Source of the DNA: Flavobacterium urocaniciphilum
GTDB lineage: Bacteria; Bacteroidota; Bacteroidia; Flavobacteriales; Flavobacteriaceae
Length of the DNA: 64,000 nucleotides
Direction: 5' to 3'
Assembly: GCF_900110615.1 (NCBI RefSeq)
Contig: NZ_FOEI01000003.1
Coordinates: 186,001-250,000 of the forward strand
In this document: positions 27,033 to 34,135 of the stretch, piece by piece
Position numbering within the stretch: position 1 is the stretch's first letter
Layout: each line of letters begins with the position of its first letter
The notes under the pieces: generated by a model
The model's input: only the letters and a program-made list of their open reading frames with translations
Database searches by the model: none
Told to the model about the DNA's origin: nothing
Program-made: the position numbers and the translations under genes

Positions 27033-27763
27033 AAATTTACCAATAAAAAAAACCTCAATTTTCATTGAAGGTTTTCAGAGGCATCTCCGTCCCGAAGCTT
27101 CGGGAGAACCGGAGTAGACGGTTTTGCGTTATCTTTAAATAATTTTTTCTAAAAATTTACCAATAAAAAAACCCTCAATTTTCATTGAAGGTTTTCTGAG
27201 GTATCTCCGTCCCGAAGCTTCGGGAGAACCGGAGTATACGGTTTTGCGTTATCTTTAATTAATTTTTTCTAAAAAATTACCAATAAAAAAACCCTCAATT
27301 TTCATTGAAGGTTTTCAGAGGCATCTCCGTCCCGAAGCTTCGGGAGAACCGGAGTAGATGGTTTTGCGTTAACTTTAAATAATTTTTTCTAAAAATTTAC
27401 CAATAAAAAAACCCTCAATTTTCATTGAAGGTTTTCAGAGGCATCTCCGTCCCGAAGCTTCGGGAGAACCGGAGTATACGGTTTTGCGTTAACTTTAAAT
27501 AATTTTTTCTAAAAATTTACCAATAAAAAAACCCTCAATTTTCATTGAAGGTTTTCAGAGGCATCTCCGTCCCGAAGCTTCGGGAGAACCGGAGTAGATG
27601 GTTTTGCGTTAACTTTAAATAATTTTTTCTAAAAATTTACCAATAAAAAAACCCTCAATTTTCATTGAAGGATTCTGAGGCATCTCCGTCCCGAAGCTTC
27701 GGGAGAACCGGAGTAGACGGTTTTGCGTTAACTTTAAATAATTTTTTCTAAAAATTTACCAAT
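27033..27763. repeat. Array of six 120-bp tandem repeats, each containing the tRNA-Cys 3' half plus terminator
   Basis: Six units lie head to tail with an exact 120-bp period (the sixth lost one T near 27671). Read on the minus strand, each holds the tRNA-Cys sequence from the anticodon GCA to the 3' end, then the tRNA's own terminator and about 45 bp of AT-rich spacer. The half-tRNA segments lie at 27080-27127, 27200-27247, 27320-27367, 27440-27487, 27560-27607 and 27679-27726. In all six the T-loop is replaced by TCCCGAAGCTTCGGGA. The 5' half of the tRNA (acceptor strand, D-arm) is missing in every unit. Units differ at only a few positions (for example TAGACG, TATACG or TAGATG beside the anticodon stem). 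No promoter is seen inside the units. Not a CRISPR, since the spacers are identical. Confidence 0.95.
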
Positions 27764-27790
27764 AAAAAAACCCTCAATTTTCATTGAAGG
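27764..27790 (-). terminator. Rho-independent terminator of tRNA-Cys
   Basis: On the minus strand CCTTCAAT, a GAAA loop and ATTGAGGG are followed by seven T's, starting 8 bases after the tRNA 3' end. The same hairpin is copied in each of the six upstream-lying repeat units. Confidence 0.9.
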
Positions 27791-27797
27791 TTTTCTG

Positions 27798-27868
27798 AGG
27801 CATCGTCCGGATTCGAACCGGAGTAGACGGTTTTGCAGACCGGTGCCTAGCCGCTCGGCCACGACGCC
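27798..27868 (-). tRNA. tRNA-Cys (GCA)
   Basis: 71 bases. The acceptor stem GGCGTCG pairs with CGATGCC. A D-arm (GTGGCCGAGCGGCTAGGCAC) is followed by anticodon loop CTGCAAA giving anticodon GCA. The T-arm TCCGG-TTCGAAT-CCGGA is intact and the discriminator base is T, as expected for tRNA-Cys. CCA is not encoded. This is the only tRNA I find in the window, and its 3' half is the parent of the adjacent repeat array. Confidence 0.96.
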
Positions 27869-27879
27869 ATAATTGGATT

Positions 27880-27912
27880 GCAAATATAGAGATAAAAATA
27901 ACAATATTCAAA
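27880..27912 (-). promoter_or_regulatory. Promoter of tRNA-Cys
   Basis: On the minus strand TTTG (27912-27909), 20 bases, then TATATTTGC (27888-27880). This is a full match to the Bacteroidota promoter, with initiation expected 8 or 9 bases before the tRNA 5' end. Confidence 0.75.
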
Positions 27913-27937
27913 AAACAAATTCCAAATATTTACTTTT

Positions 27938-27969
27938 TCGTAATTTGTAAATCGTAAATCGTAAAATCG
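27938..27969. repeat. CGTAAAT-type short spacer repeat
   Basis: Several tandem variants of TCGTAAAT between tRNA-Cys and the end of folB. Similar runs lie at 44045-44080 and 44628-44678, each touching the 3' end of a minus-strand gene. Confidence 0.6.
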
Positions 27970-27973
27970 AGAA

Positions 27974-28330
27974 CTACCTTTTTTGTTTCAATATTATCGT
28001 AACACCCTCAACATCACCACCTATAGGCGGATTTAATTTAGTAACTTCTACTTTAACATGCGTAACCATAAATAATTCATTTATTACTCTATCCATGATT
28101 CTTTTAGCTACATGTTCAAGTAATTTTGCTCGAATTGCCATTTCTTCCACCACTATTCGATTTAAATCTACATAATCTACTGTATCTGTTAAATCATCTG
28201 TTTTGGCTGATGGTTTTAAATTCGTTTTAATCGTTAAATCCACACGGTAATTACTACCAATTTTTGCTTCTTCTTCTAAACATCCGTGGTACGAAAAAGT
28301 ACGAATGTTAGTTAATTTTATTGTTCCCAT
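27974..28330 (-). CDS. folB: Dihydroneopterin aldolase
   Basis: 118 residues, normal for FolB. It cleaves 7,8-dihydroneopterin to 6-hydroxymethyl-dihydropterin in folate synthesis. It has the conserved YHGCLEEEAKIGSNYRVDL motif at the N-terminus with the catalytic region around Tyr/Glu, DTVDYVDLNRIV in the middle and the KLNPPIGGDVEGVTI ending. It is transcribed divergently from glnS. Confidence 0.94.
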   Translation of the reverse strand: MGTIKLTNIRTFSYHGCLEEEAKIGSNYRVDLTIKTNLKPSAKTDDLTDTVDYVDLNRIVVEEMAIRAKLLEHVAKRIMDRVINELFMVTHVKVEVTKLNPPIGGDVEGVTIILKQKR

Positions 28331-28401
28331 TTAATTTGGTTTGTTGTTTATTGTTTTTCGTTTTTTATGTATAAGAATAAACTATTAACAATAAACTTTT
28401 T

Positions 28402-28409
28402 TATCTTTG
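28402..28409 (+). promoter_or_regulatory. -7 promoter element of glnS
   Basis: TATCTTTG matches TAnnTTTG and ends 18 bases before the glnS ATG at 28428, predicting a leader of about 15 nt. Confidence 0.65.
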
Positions 28410-28427
28410 TCAAAAGTAAAAAAAACA

Positions 28428-30110
28428 ATGTCTACAGAAGAAAAATCTTTAAATTTTATAGAACAAATTATAGAAGACGATTTAAAAAATGGTTTATCTG
28501 CTGATAAATTACGTTTTCGTTTTCCACCTGAACCAAATGGTTATTTACACGTAGGTCATGCCAGTGCAATATGCTTAAATTTTGGTCTAGGAATCGATTA
28601 TAATGCACCTGTTAACCTACGTTTCGACGATACCAATCCATCTAAAGAAGAGCAAGAATATGTTGATGCTATTAAAAAAGATGTAGAATGGTTAGGTTTT
28701 AAATGGGATAAAGAATGTTATGCTTCAGATTATTTCCAACAATTATATGATTGGGCTGTGGAATTAATCAAAAAAGATAAAGCTTATGTGGATAGTCAAA
28801 CTTCTGAAGAAATGGCTATTCAAAAAGGTACTCCAACTACTCCAGGTACCGATTCTCCTTATAGAAATCGTTCTATTGAAGAGAATTTAGATTTATTTAC
28901 ACGTATGAAAAACGGAGAATTCGAAAAAGGAACTCATGTTTTACGTGCTAAAATTTCTATGGGTGCAAACAATATGTTAATGCGTGATCCTATTATTTAT
29001 CGTATCATGCACGCACATCATCACCGTACAGGAAACGATTGGTGTATTTATCCTATGTACGATTGGGCACATGGAGAAAGTGATTATTTAGAACAAATTT
29101 CTCACTCATTTTGTACGTTAGAATTCTTACCTCATAGAGAGTTATACGATTGGTTTTTAAATCAAATTTATGATGAAACTAAGGTGCGTCCGAAACAAAG
29201 AGAATTTGCCCGTAGAAATTTATCACATACTGTAGTTTCGAAACGTAAATTATTACAATTAGTTGAAGAAAAGCACGTTACAGGTTGGGATGATCCTCGT
29301 ATGAGTACGATTTCTGGAATGAGAAGACGTGGAATTACGGCAGCTGCTATCAGAAATTTTGCAAAAACTATTGGTATTGCAAAACGTACAAATTTAATTG
29401 ATGTTTCGTTATTAGATTTCTGTATTCGTGAAGATTTAAACAAAGTGGCGCCTCGTGTTATGGCGGTTTTAAATCCGATAAAATTGGTCATTACTAATTA
29501 TCCGGAAGGAAAAGAAGAGTGGTTACAAGCCGAAAATAATCCGGAAGAAGAAGTAATGACGTATAGAGAAGTTCCTTTTTCTAAAGAATTATATATCGAA
29601 AGAGAAGATTTTCAAGAGGAAGCTCATAAGAAATTTTTCCGTTTAACTTTAGGAACTGAAGTGCGTTTGAAAAATGCCTATATCATTAAAGGTGAATCAG
29701 TTGTAAAAGATGCAGATGGAAATATTACTGAAATTCACTGTACGTATGATGTAGATTCTAAATCAGGTAGCGGAACAGAAGCAAGTAATAGAAAAGTAAA
29801 AGGTGTAATTCATTGGGTTTCAATTGCTCATGCTAAAGAAGCAGAAGTTAGAATTTACGACCGTTTATTTACACATGAAAGTCCAGACGGTAATAAAGAT
29901 GTTGATTTTAAAGAATTTATCAATCAAAATTCATTAGAAGTAATTACGGGTTATGTAGAACCAAGTTTACAAACCGCTAAAGAATTAGATCATTTTCAAT
30001 TTCAACGTTTAGGATATTTCTGTGTGGATAGAGATTCAACAGCAGAAAAATTAGTTTTCAACAAAACAGTTGGACTAAGAGATACTTGGGCAAAAGTTTC
30101 TGAACAGTAA
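28428..30110 (+). CDS. glnS: Glutaminyl-tRNA synthetase
   Basis: 560 residues from ATG 28428 (MSTEEKSLNFIEQIIEDD). It charges tRNA-Gln directly. The class I signatures are present: the HIGH-type motif is HVGHAS in PPEPNGYLHVGHASAI, and the KMSKS-type motif is SKRKL in SHTVVSKRKLLQLV. RFDDTNP and MYDWAHGESD support GlnRS over GltX, and the two C-terminal beta-barrel domains are full length. The frame extends upstream to a TTG inside the promoter element, which cannot be the start. Confidence 0.97.
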   Translation: MSTEEKSLNFIEQIIEDDLKNGLSADKLRFRFPPEPNGYLHVGHASAICLNFGLGIDYNAPVNLRFDDTNPSKEEQEYVDAIKKDVEWLGFKWDKECYASDYFQQLYDWAVELIKKDKAYVDSQTSEEMAIQKGTPTTPGTDSPYRNRSIEENLDLFTRMKNGEFEKGTHVLRAKISMGANNMLMRDPIIYRIMHAHHHRTGNDWCIYPMYDWAHGESDYLEQISHSFCTLEFLPHRELYDWFLNQIYDETKVRPKQREFARRNLSHTVVSKRKLLQLVEEKHVTGWDDPRMSTISGMRRRGITAAAIRNFAKTIGIAKRTNLIDVSLLDFCIREDLNKVAPRVMAVLNPIKLVITNYPEGKEEWLQAENNPEEEVMTYREVPFSKELYIEREDFQEEAHKKFFRLTLGTEVRLKNAYIIKGESVVKDADGNITEIHCTYDVDSKSGSGTEASNRKVKGVIHWVSIAHAKEAEVRIYDRLFTHESPDGNKDVDFKEFINQNSLEVITGYVEPSLQTAKELDHFQFQRLGYFCVDRDSTAEKLVFNKTVGLRDTWAKVSEQ

Positions 30111-30129
30111 AATATAATAATTAGAATTT

Positions 30130-30151
30130 CACACTGAGCTTGTCGAAGTGT
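30130..30151. repeat. Dispersed palindromic repeat, intergenic copy
   Basis: CACACTGAGCTTGTCGAAGTG plus one base. This is the same repeat family as the in-frame insertion in rmlD at 1857-1880, and lies between the glnS stop and its terminator. Confidence 0.75.
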
Positions 30152-30160
30152 CTAAATTTT

Positions 30161-30195
30161 AAAACCTTCAAATTTACTTTTGAAGGTTTTTTTTA
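30161..30195 (+). terminator. Terminator of glnS
   Basis: AAAACCTTCAAA and TTTGAAGGTTTT form a 12-bp stem with a 6-base loop, followed by more T's. Confidence 0.88.
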
Positions 30196-30496
30196 TTTTC
30201 TTCAAATTTAAAAACTATCAATATAATCTTTATTGATATAAATTTTTAATTTTATGTGTTTTGTTTATTATTTATAAAATCTATTATTATTATATTTTTT
30301 ATAATTAAAAACTTAAAAAATCGACTTCTATATTTTAATTTTAAGATAAAAATATTTTTCCTTAAAGTGTTTTTACGTCTTTATATTAGAAGTTTTCTTA
30401 AATCGCTTTATTTGCGTTTTTCAACTAAAAAGCTAGTTTTTTAGAATTCAAATTTCTTAAAATTCACAAAAAGTATTTTTATCAACTTTTAGTTAT

Positions 30497-30530
30497 AAAA
30501 AAACCACCAATTTTAAAATTGATGGTTTTA
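30497..30530 (-). terminator. Terminator of the SPFH gene
   Basis: On the minus strand AAACCATCAATTTT pairs with AAAATTGGTGGTTT followed by TTTTAT, 24 bp beyond the stop codon of the SPFH gene. Confidence 0.8.
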
Positions 30531-30553
30531 AATTTTTCAAACTAATTTTGAAA

Positions 30554-31525
30554 TTATGAACTTGTATCACTTGGGTTAAAATCAGTAGAAGTATGATCTC
30601 CACTTTTCTTAACTCGTTTTGGTTGGTTTTTCATGGTTTCACCAATTTGGTTACTTGCTGTAAAACTAGCTACCATGTTGTTTAACATATCACTTCCTGC
30701 TTGAGGCGAATTCGGTAATAAAATTAAATTACTATTAGTATCCGCACCAATTGCTTGTAACGTATCATAATGTTGTGTTACAACAATTAAAGCTGAAGCT
30801 TCTTGTGAATTAATTCCCACATTGTTTAAAACTTCTACACTTTCCAATAAACCACGCGCAATTTCTCTTCTTTGATCGGCAATACCTTGACCTTGTAATT
30901 TTTTACTTTCTGCTTCTGCTTTAGCTTTAGCAACAATTCTAATACGTTGTGCTTCAGATTCAAACATTGCAGCCGTTTTTTCTCTTTCTGCAGCATTAAT
31001 TCTATTCATGGCATTTTTTACCTGAATATCTGGATCAATATCTGTTACTAAAGTATTGATAATGTCATATCCGTAAGCCATCATAGCTTCATTCAATTCA
31101 CGTTTTACTGCAATAGCAATATCATCTTTTCTTACGAAAACATCATCTAAAATAAGTTTAGGAACTTCTGCTCTAACTACGTCAAAAACATAAGCTGTAA
31201 TTTGATCGTGTGGATATTCTAATTTATAAAATGCTTCATAAACGTGTTCTTGAATTACTTTAAATTGAACAGATACTTTCATTTTAATGAAAACATTGTC
31301 TTTTGTTTGCGTTTCAATAATGACATCTAATTGTTGAATTCTTAAATTAACTCTTCCAGCAATTCTATCAATAATTGGAATTTTTAGTTGTAAACCAGAG
31401 TTTCTTATACTTGTAAATTTTCCGAATCGTTCCACAACTACTGCAGTTTGTTGTTTAACAGTAAAAAAAGATCCAAGCAAAATAATTAGTCCTAATACAA
31501 GGAAAATACTTAAAAAAGGTGTCAT
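30554..31525 (-). CDS. SPFH/Band 7 domain membrane protein (stomatin/QmcA-like)
   Basis: 323 residues. One N-terminal membrane helix (about 2-22) is followed by an SPFH domain beginning TVKQQTAVVVERFGKF, a long Ala/Glu/Lys-rich coiled coil (about 180-240, AEREKTAAMFESEAQRIRIVAKAKAEAE) and a C-terminal tail. Such proteins form large ring-like or raft-associated oligomers in the inner membrane and often bind proteases. No NfeD-like partner is adjacent, so no specific role can be given. Confidence 0.93.
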   Translation of the reverse strand: MTPFLSIFLVLGLIILLGSFFTVKQQTAVVVERFGKFTSIRNSGLQLKIPIIDRIAGRVNLRIQQLDVIIETQTKDNVFIKMKVSVQFKVIQEHVYEAFYKLEYPHDQITAYVFDVVRAEVPKLILDDVFVRKDDIAIAVKRELNEAMMAYGYDIINTLVTDIDPDIQVKNAMNRINAAEREKTAAMFESEAQRIRIVAKAKAEAESKKLQGQGIADQRREIARGLLESVEVLNNVGINSQEASALIVVTQHYDTLQAIGADTNSNLILLPNSPQAGSDMLNNMVASFTASNQIGETMKNQPKRVKKSGDHTSTDFNPSDTSS

Positions 31526-31597
31526 AATAAATAATTTTTAGTTACCATAGTTATACGTTTGTTTTTTGTAAAAGTTACATTAATAAAATAATTATGC

Positions 31598-31606
31598 TAC
31601 TTTTGC
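31598..31606 (+). promoter_or_regulatory. -7 promoter element of the outer-membrane barrel gene
   Basis: TACTTTTGC matches TAnnTTTGC and ends 17 bases before ATG 31624. Confidence 0.65.
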
Positions 31607-31623
31607 CACTTAAACTTATCAAA

Positions 31624-32274
31624 ATGAAAAAATTCTTAGTTTTAGTATGTGCCTTATTTTCAATTTCAATTTTAGCACAAAGTGGATATAAAGACAGTAA
31701 TCGTATTGGTATTGGTGGTGGTTTAACTCAATTAAACATTTCTACCAATAATTTTACCATTACTCCAGAAACAGGTTGGATTGGAGGATTTCACGTTCGT
31801 GGAAATTTCTATAATAACTGGCAAATGAGTTTTGGAATGTTTTTTACAGATATTAATTTTTCTGTTCAAACAAAGAAATTAGTTTCTGTTGTTGATACGA
31901 ATTATAAATTATCTGCTGTTCAAATTTACTTGATGCCAGGATATGTGGTAAGTCAAAATCATTTTAATATTGAATTCGGACCAGTACTTCAAATCAATGA
32001 TAAACTAAAAATTGATAAAGAAGATGAAAACAATATTTTAGTAGATCAACCAACATTAACTGCTAAGGATATAACTGATGTAACGAAATTAAATGCTAAT
32101 ATTTATGCTGGAATTAATGTAGGTATTACTAATTTGCGTTTACGTTTAGGTTACCAGTATGGTTTAAATAACTTCTTTAATAATTTAAACAACAATACAA
32201 AAGTTCCTGCTTTATCAGAAAAATACAAAGGACATATTGGAATGATAAGTGGTCAATTAACGATTTACTTATAA
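31624..32274 (+). CDS. Small outer-membrane beta-barrel protein
   Basis: 216 residues from ATG 31624. The in-frame upstream start lies in the promoter. There is a signal peptide (MKKFLVLVCALFSISILAQ), then alternating amphipathic strands with glycine/aromatic pairs (GIGGGLTQLNIS, GWIGGFHVRGNF, NAGINVGI-like, LRLRLGYQYGL), ending in a terminal strand LTIYL. It resembles PorT-like/OmpW-size outer-membrane proteins. The function is unknown. Confidence 0.8.
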   Translation: MKKFLVLVCALFSISILAQSGYKDSNRIGIGGGLTQLNISTNNFTITPETGWIGGFHVRGNFYNNWQMSFGMFFTDINFSVQTKKLVSVVDTNYKLSAVQIYLMPGYVVSQNHFNIEFGPVLQINDKLKIDKEDENNILVDQPTLTAKDITDVTKLNANIYAGINVGITNLRLRLGYQYGLNNFFNNLNNNTKVPALSEKYKGHIGMISGQLTIYL

Positions 32275-32282
32275 TACATTAT

Positions 32283-32313
32283 AAAAAAAGCCCTGATAAT
32301 TCAGGGCTTTTTT
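32283..32313. terminator. Bidirectional terminator between the barrel gene and gltX
   Basis: AGCCCTGA-TAAT-TCAGGGCT flanked by A-run and T-run. It serves the plus-strand gene ending at 32274 and the minus-strand gltX ending at 32315. Confidence 0.9.
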
Positions 32314-32314
32314 G

Positions 32315-33817
32315 TTATAAACTAGCGATTGCTTTTTCTATTCTATTTTTGGTTTCTTGTTTACCTATCATTTCAATAATATCAAACAAATGCGGACCTT
32401 TTAAGGCTCCTACCAAACTTAATCGTAACGGTTGCATTACTTTACCCATTCCGATTTCGTTCGTCGTCATCCAGTCTTTTAAAAGCGTTTCAATATTTAA
32501 TGAAGTAAAATCTTCAATTCCATTTAAAACGTCTGATACTTGTTGCATTAATCCTGGAGTTTCTTCTTTCCAGTTTTTAGCTGCTTTTTCATCGTACGAT
32601 GTTGGCGCCACAAAAAAGTAATCCGATAAATCCCAAAGTTCTGTTACAAAATTTGCACGTTCTTTAACTAAAGAAACTACTCTAGTTACATTTAAAGAAG
32701 TACTAATATTTCTTTCTGCTAAATCTTTTTCAAAGGCTTGAGCCAATTCTTCATTAGCTTTCTTTTGTAAATATTGATGGTTGAACCATTTATTTTTTTC
32801 TGGATCAAATTTTGCACCCGATTTGTTTACTCTTGTTAAATCAAATTTTTGAACTAATTCATCTAATGAAAAGATTTCCTGATCTGTACCATCATTCCAA
32901 CCTAACAATGCTAAAAAGTTAACTACTGCTTCAGGGAAAAATCCGGCTTCTCTATAACCCATTGATGTTCCTTCAGAAGTTGTCCATTGTAATGGAAATA
33001 CTGGAAATCCTAATTTATCACCATCACGTTTACTTAATTTTCCATTACCAATTGGTTTTAAAATTAAAGGTAAATGTGCAAATTCTGGAGCTTCCCATCC
33101 AAAAGCTTTGTATAATAAAACATGTAATGGTAAACTTGGTAACCATTCTTCTCCACGAATAACATGTGAGGTTTCCATCAAATGATCATCTACAATATTC
33201 GCTAAGTGATACGTTGGCATTCCATCCGATTTAAATAAAACTTTATCGTCTAATAAATTCGTATCAAATTTTACTTCACCACGAATAATATCCTGTAAGT
33301 GTAAAATTTCATTTACTGGCGTTTTAAAACGAATTACATAAGGTGAACCAGAAGCAATTCTCTCATCAATAATTTCACGTGAAACGTTTAAAGAAGTATC
33401 TAATGTTTCTCTTACCGAATGATTATAGATAAATGTTTTTCCTTCCGATTCTGCTTGTTTGCGTAATTCATCTAACTTTTCAGCAGTATCAAAAGCATAA
33501 TAAGCCCATCCCGAATTTATTAATTCATCGGCATATTGTTTATAAATATGTTTTCTATCCGATTGTCTATACGGTCCGAATTTTTCATTTTTTCCAATAG
33601 TTTCATCAGGAGCAATTCCTAACCATTCTAATGCTTCAAAAATATAATCTTCCGCTTCTGCTACAAATCGTGTTTGATCTGTGTCTTCTATTCTAATATA
33701 AAATGTTCCACCGTGTTTTTTGGCAAATAAATAATTGAAAAGTGCAGTTCTAACACCACCAATATGTAATGGTCCGGTTGGACTTGGAGCAAATCGTACT
33801 CTTACTGGTTTTGACAT
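32315..33817 (-). CDS. gltX: Glutamyl-tRNA synthetase
   Basis: 500 residues from ATG 33817 (MSKPVRVRFAPSPTGPLHIGG). The HIGH motif is HIGG in this N-terminus and the KMSKS motif is KLSKRDGDKLG. VRIEDTDQTR and the C-terminal anticodon-binding domain are present. Because glnS is present here, this GltX is probably discriminating for tRNA-Glu. The coding sequence includes a 13-base match to a parS-like palindrome at 33371-33386. A promoter-like TATCTTTGC lies 16-24 bases upstream. Confidence 0.97.
   Translation of the reverse strand: MSKPVRVRFAPSPTGPLHIGGVRTALFNYLFAKKHGGTFYIRIEDTDQTRFVAEAEDYIFEALEWLGIAPDETIGKNEKFGPYRQSDRKHIYKQYADELINSGWAYYAFDTAEKLDELRKQAESEGKTFIYNHSVRETLDTSLNVSREIIDERIASGSPYVIRFKTPVNEILHLQDIIRGEVKFDTNLLDDKVLFKSDGMPTYHLANIVDDHLMETSHVIRGEEWLPSLPLHVLLYKAFGWEAPEFAHLPLILKPIGNGKLSKRDGDKLGFPVFPLQWTTSEGTSMGYREAGFFPEAVVNFLALLGWNDGTDQEIFSLDELVQKFDLTRVNKSGAKFDPEKNKWFNHQYLQKKANEELAQAFEKDLAERNISTSLNVTRVVSLVKERANFVTELWDLSDYFFVAPTSYDEKAAKNWKEETPGLMQQVSDVLNGIEDFTSLNIETLLKDWMTTNEIGMGKVMQPLRLSLVGALKGPHLFDIIEMIGKQETKNRIEKAIASL
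33371..33386. other. Candidate parS-like site inside gltX
   Basis: AATTTCACGTGAAACG matches the parS consensus TGTTTCACGTGAAACA at 13 of 16 positions, including the whole inner palindrome. It encodes VSRE in GltX, so chance is possible, but it lies only 4.5 kb from the parS cluster at 37859-37953. Confidence 0.45.
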
Positions 33818-33832
33818 TGTTATTAAATTTTT

Positions 33833-33841
33833 GCAAAGATA
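33833..33841 (-). promoter_or_regulatory. -7 promoter element of gltX
   Basis: On the minus strand TATCTTTGC, an exact TAnnTTTGC match, predicts a leader of about 13 nt before ATG 33817. Confidence 0.65.
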
Positions 33842-34135
33842 AAACATTTATAGATTATTTAACCATATAAGTCATATAAGCTAACTTGTTAAGTTTTTTT
33901 TCTTAAATGAACTTTTTAAAGTAGTTATAAGTACTTCTTATTGCGCTGCAATTTTTTTAAAAAAACTTTTATGGCTTATATGTTTAAAACATTGATTTGA
34001 AAATAAACAGAGAAATAATATTATTTTTTTATTTAATGTTTTTATTTCTTTATTAACATTTTATACAACTATTAACTTTTTAGTATTGATTATGTATTTA
34101 AAAAATTTGTAATTTTATCAGTTATTAACAATTGA
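33842..34135. other. AT-rich divergent region between gltX and the DUF4175 gene
   Basis: Together with the gltX promoter this makes a 318-bp gap. It holds no gene-like frame. TATTAAC/GTTAATA-type words recur (34052, 34071, 34123), as in the rpiB-rnr spacer. A promoter for the DUF4175 gene is expected here, but I see no exact TAnnTTTG. Confidence 0.4.

Larger units (their letters stand above)
30111..30553. other. 443-bp intergenic region between glnS and the SPFH gene
   Basis: A convergent gap. It contains a dispersed palindrome (30130-30151), the glnS terminator (30161-30195), about 300 bp of extremely AT-rich DNA and the terminator of the opposite gene (30497-30530). A 62-codon frame at 30256-30444 is low-complexity hydrophobic sequence from A/T-rich DNA and has no promoter, so I do not call it a gene. 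Confidence 0.6.

Noticed and set aside
27033..27763. CRISPR-like array
   Set aside because: The whole 120-bp period is repeated including the spacer part; there are no unique spacers and no cas genes.
27033..27763. Integron attC array
   Set aside because: There are no cassettes or ORFs between units, no integrase, and the units are explained by tRNA-Cys plus its terminator.
30256..30444. 62-codon plus-strand frame
   Set aside because: Low-complexity Phe/Leu/Lys/Ile composition from extremely AT-rich DNA, no promoter, located between two terminators.
30111..30553. Riboswitch or other structured RNA
   Set aside because: No known riboswitch consensus was recognised; the only structures are two terminators and a dispersed palindrome.
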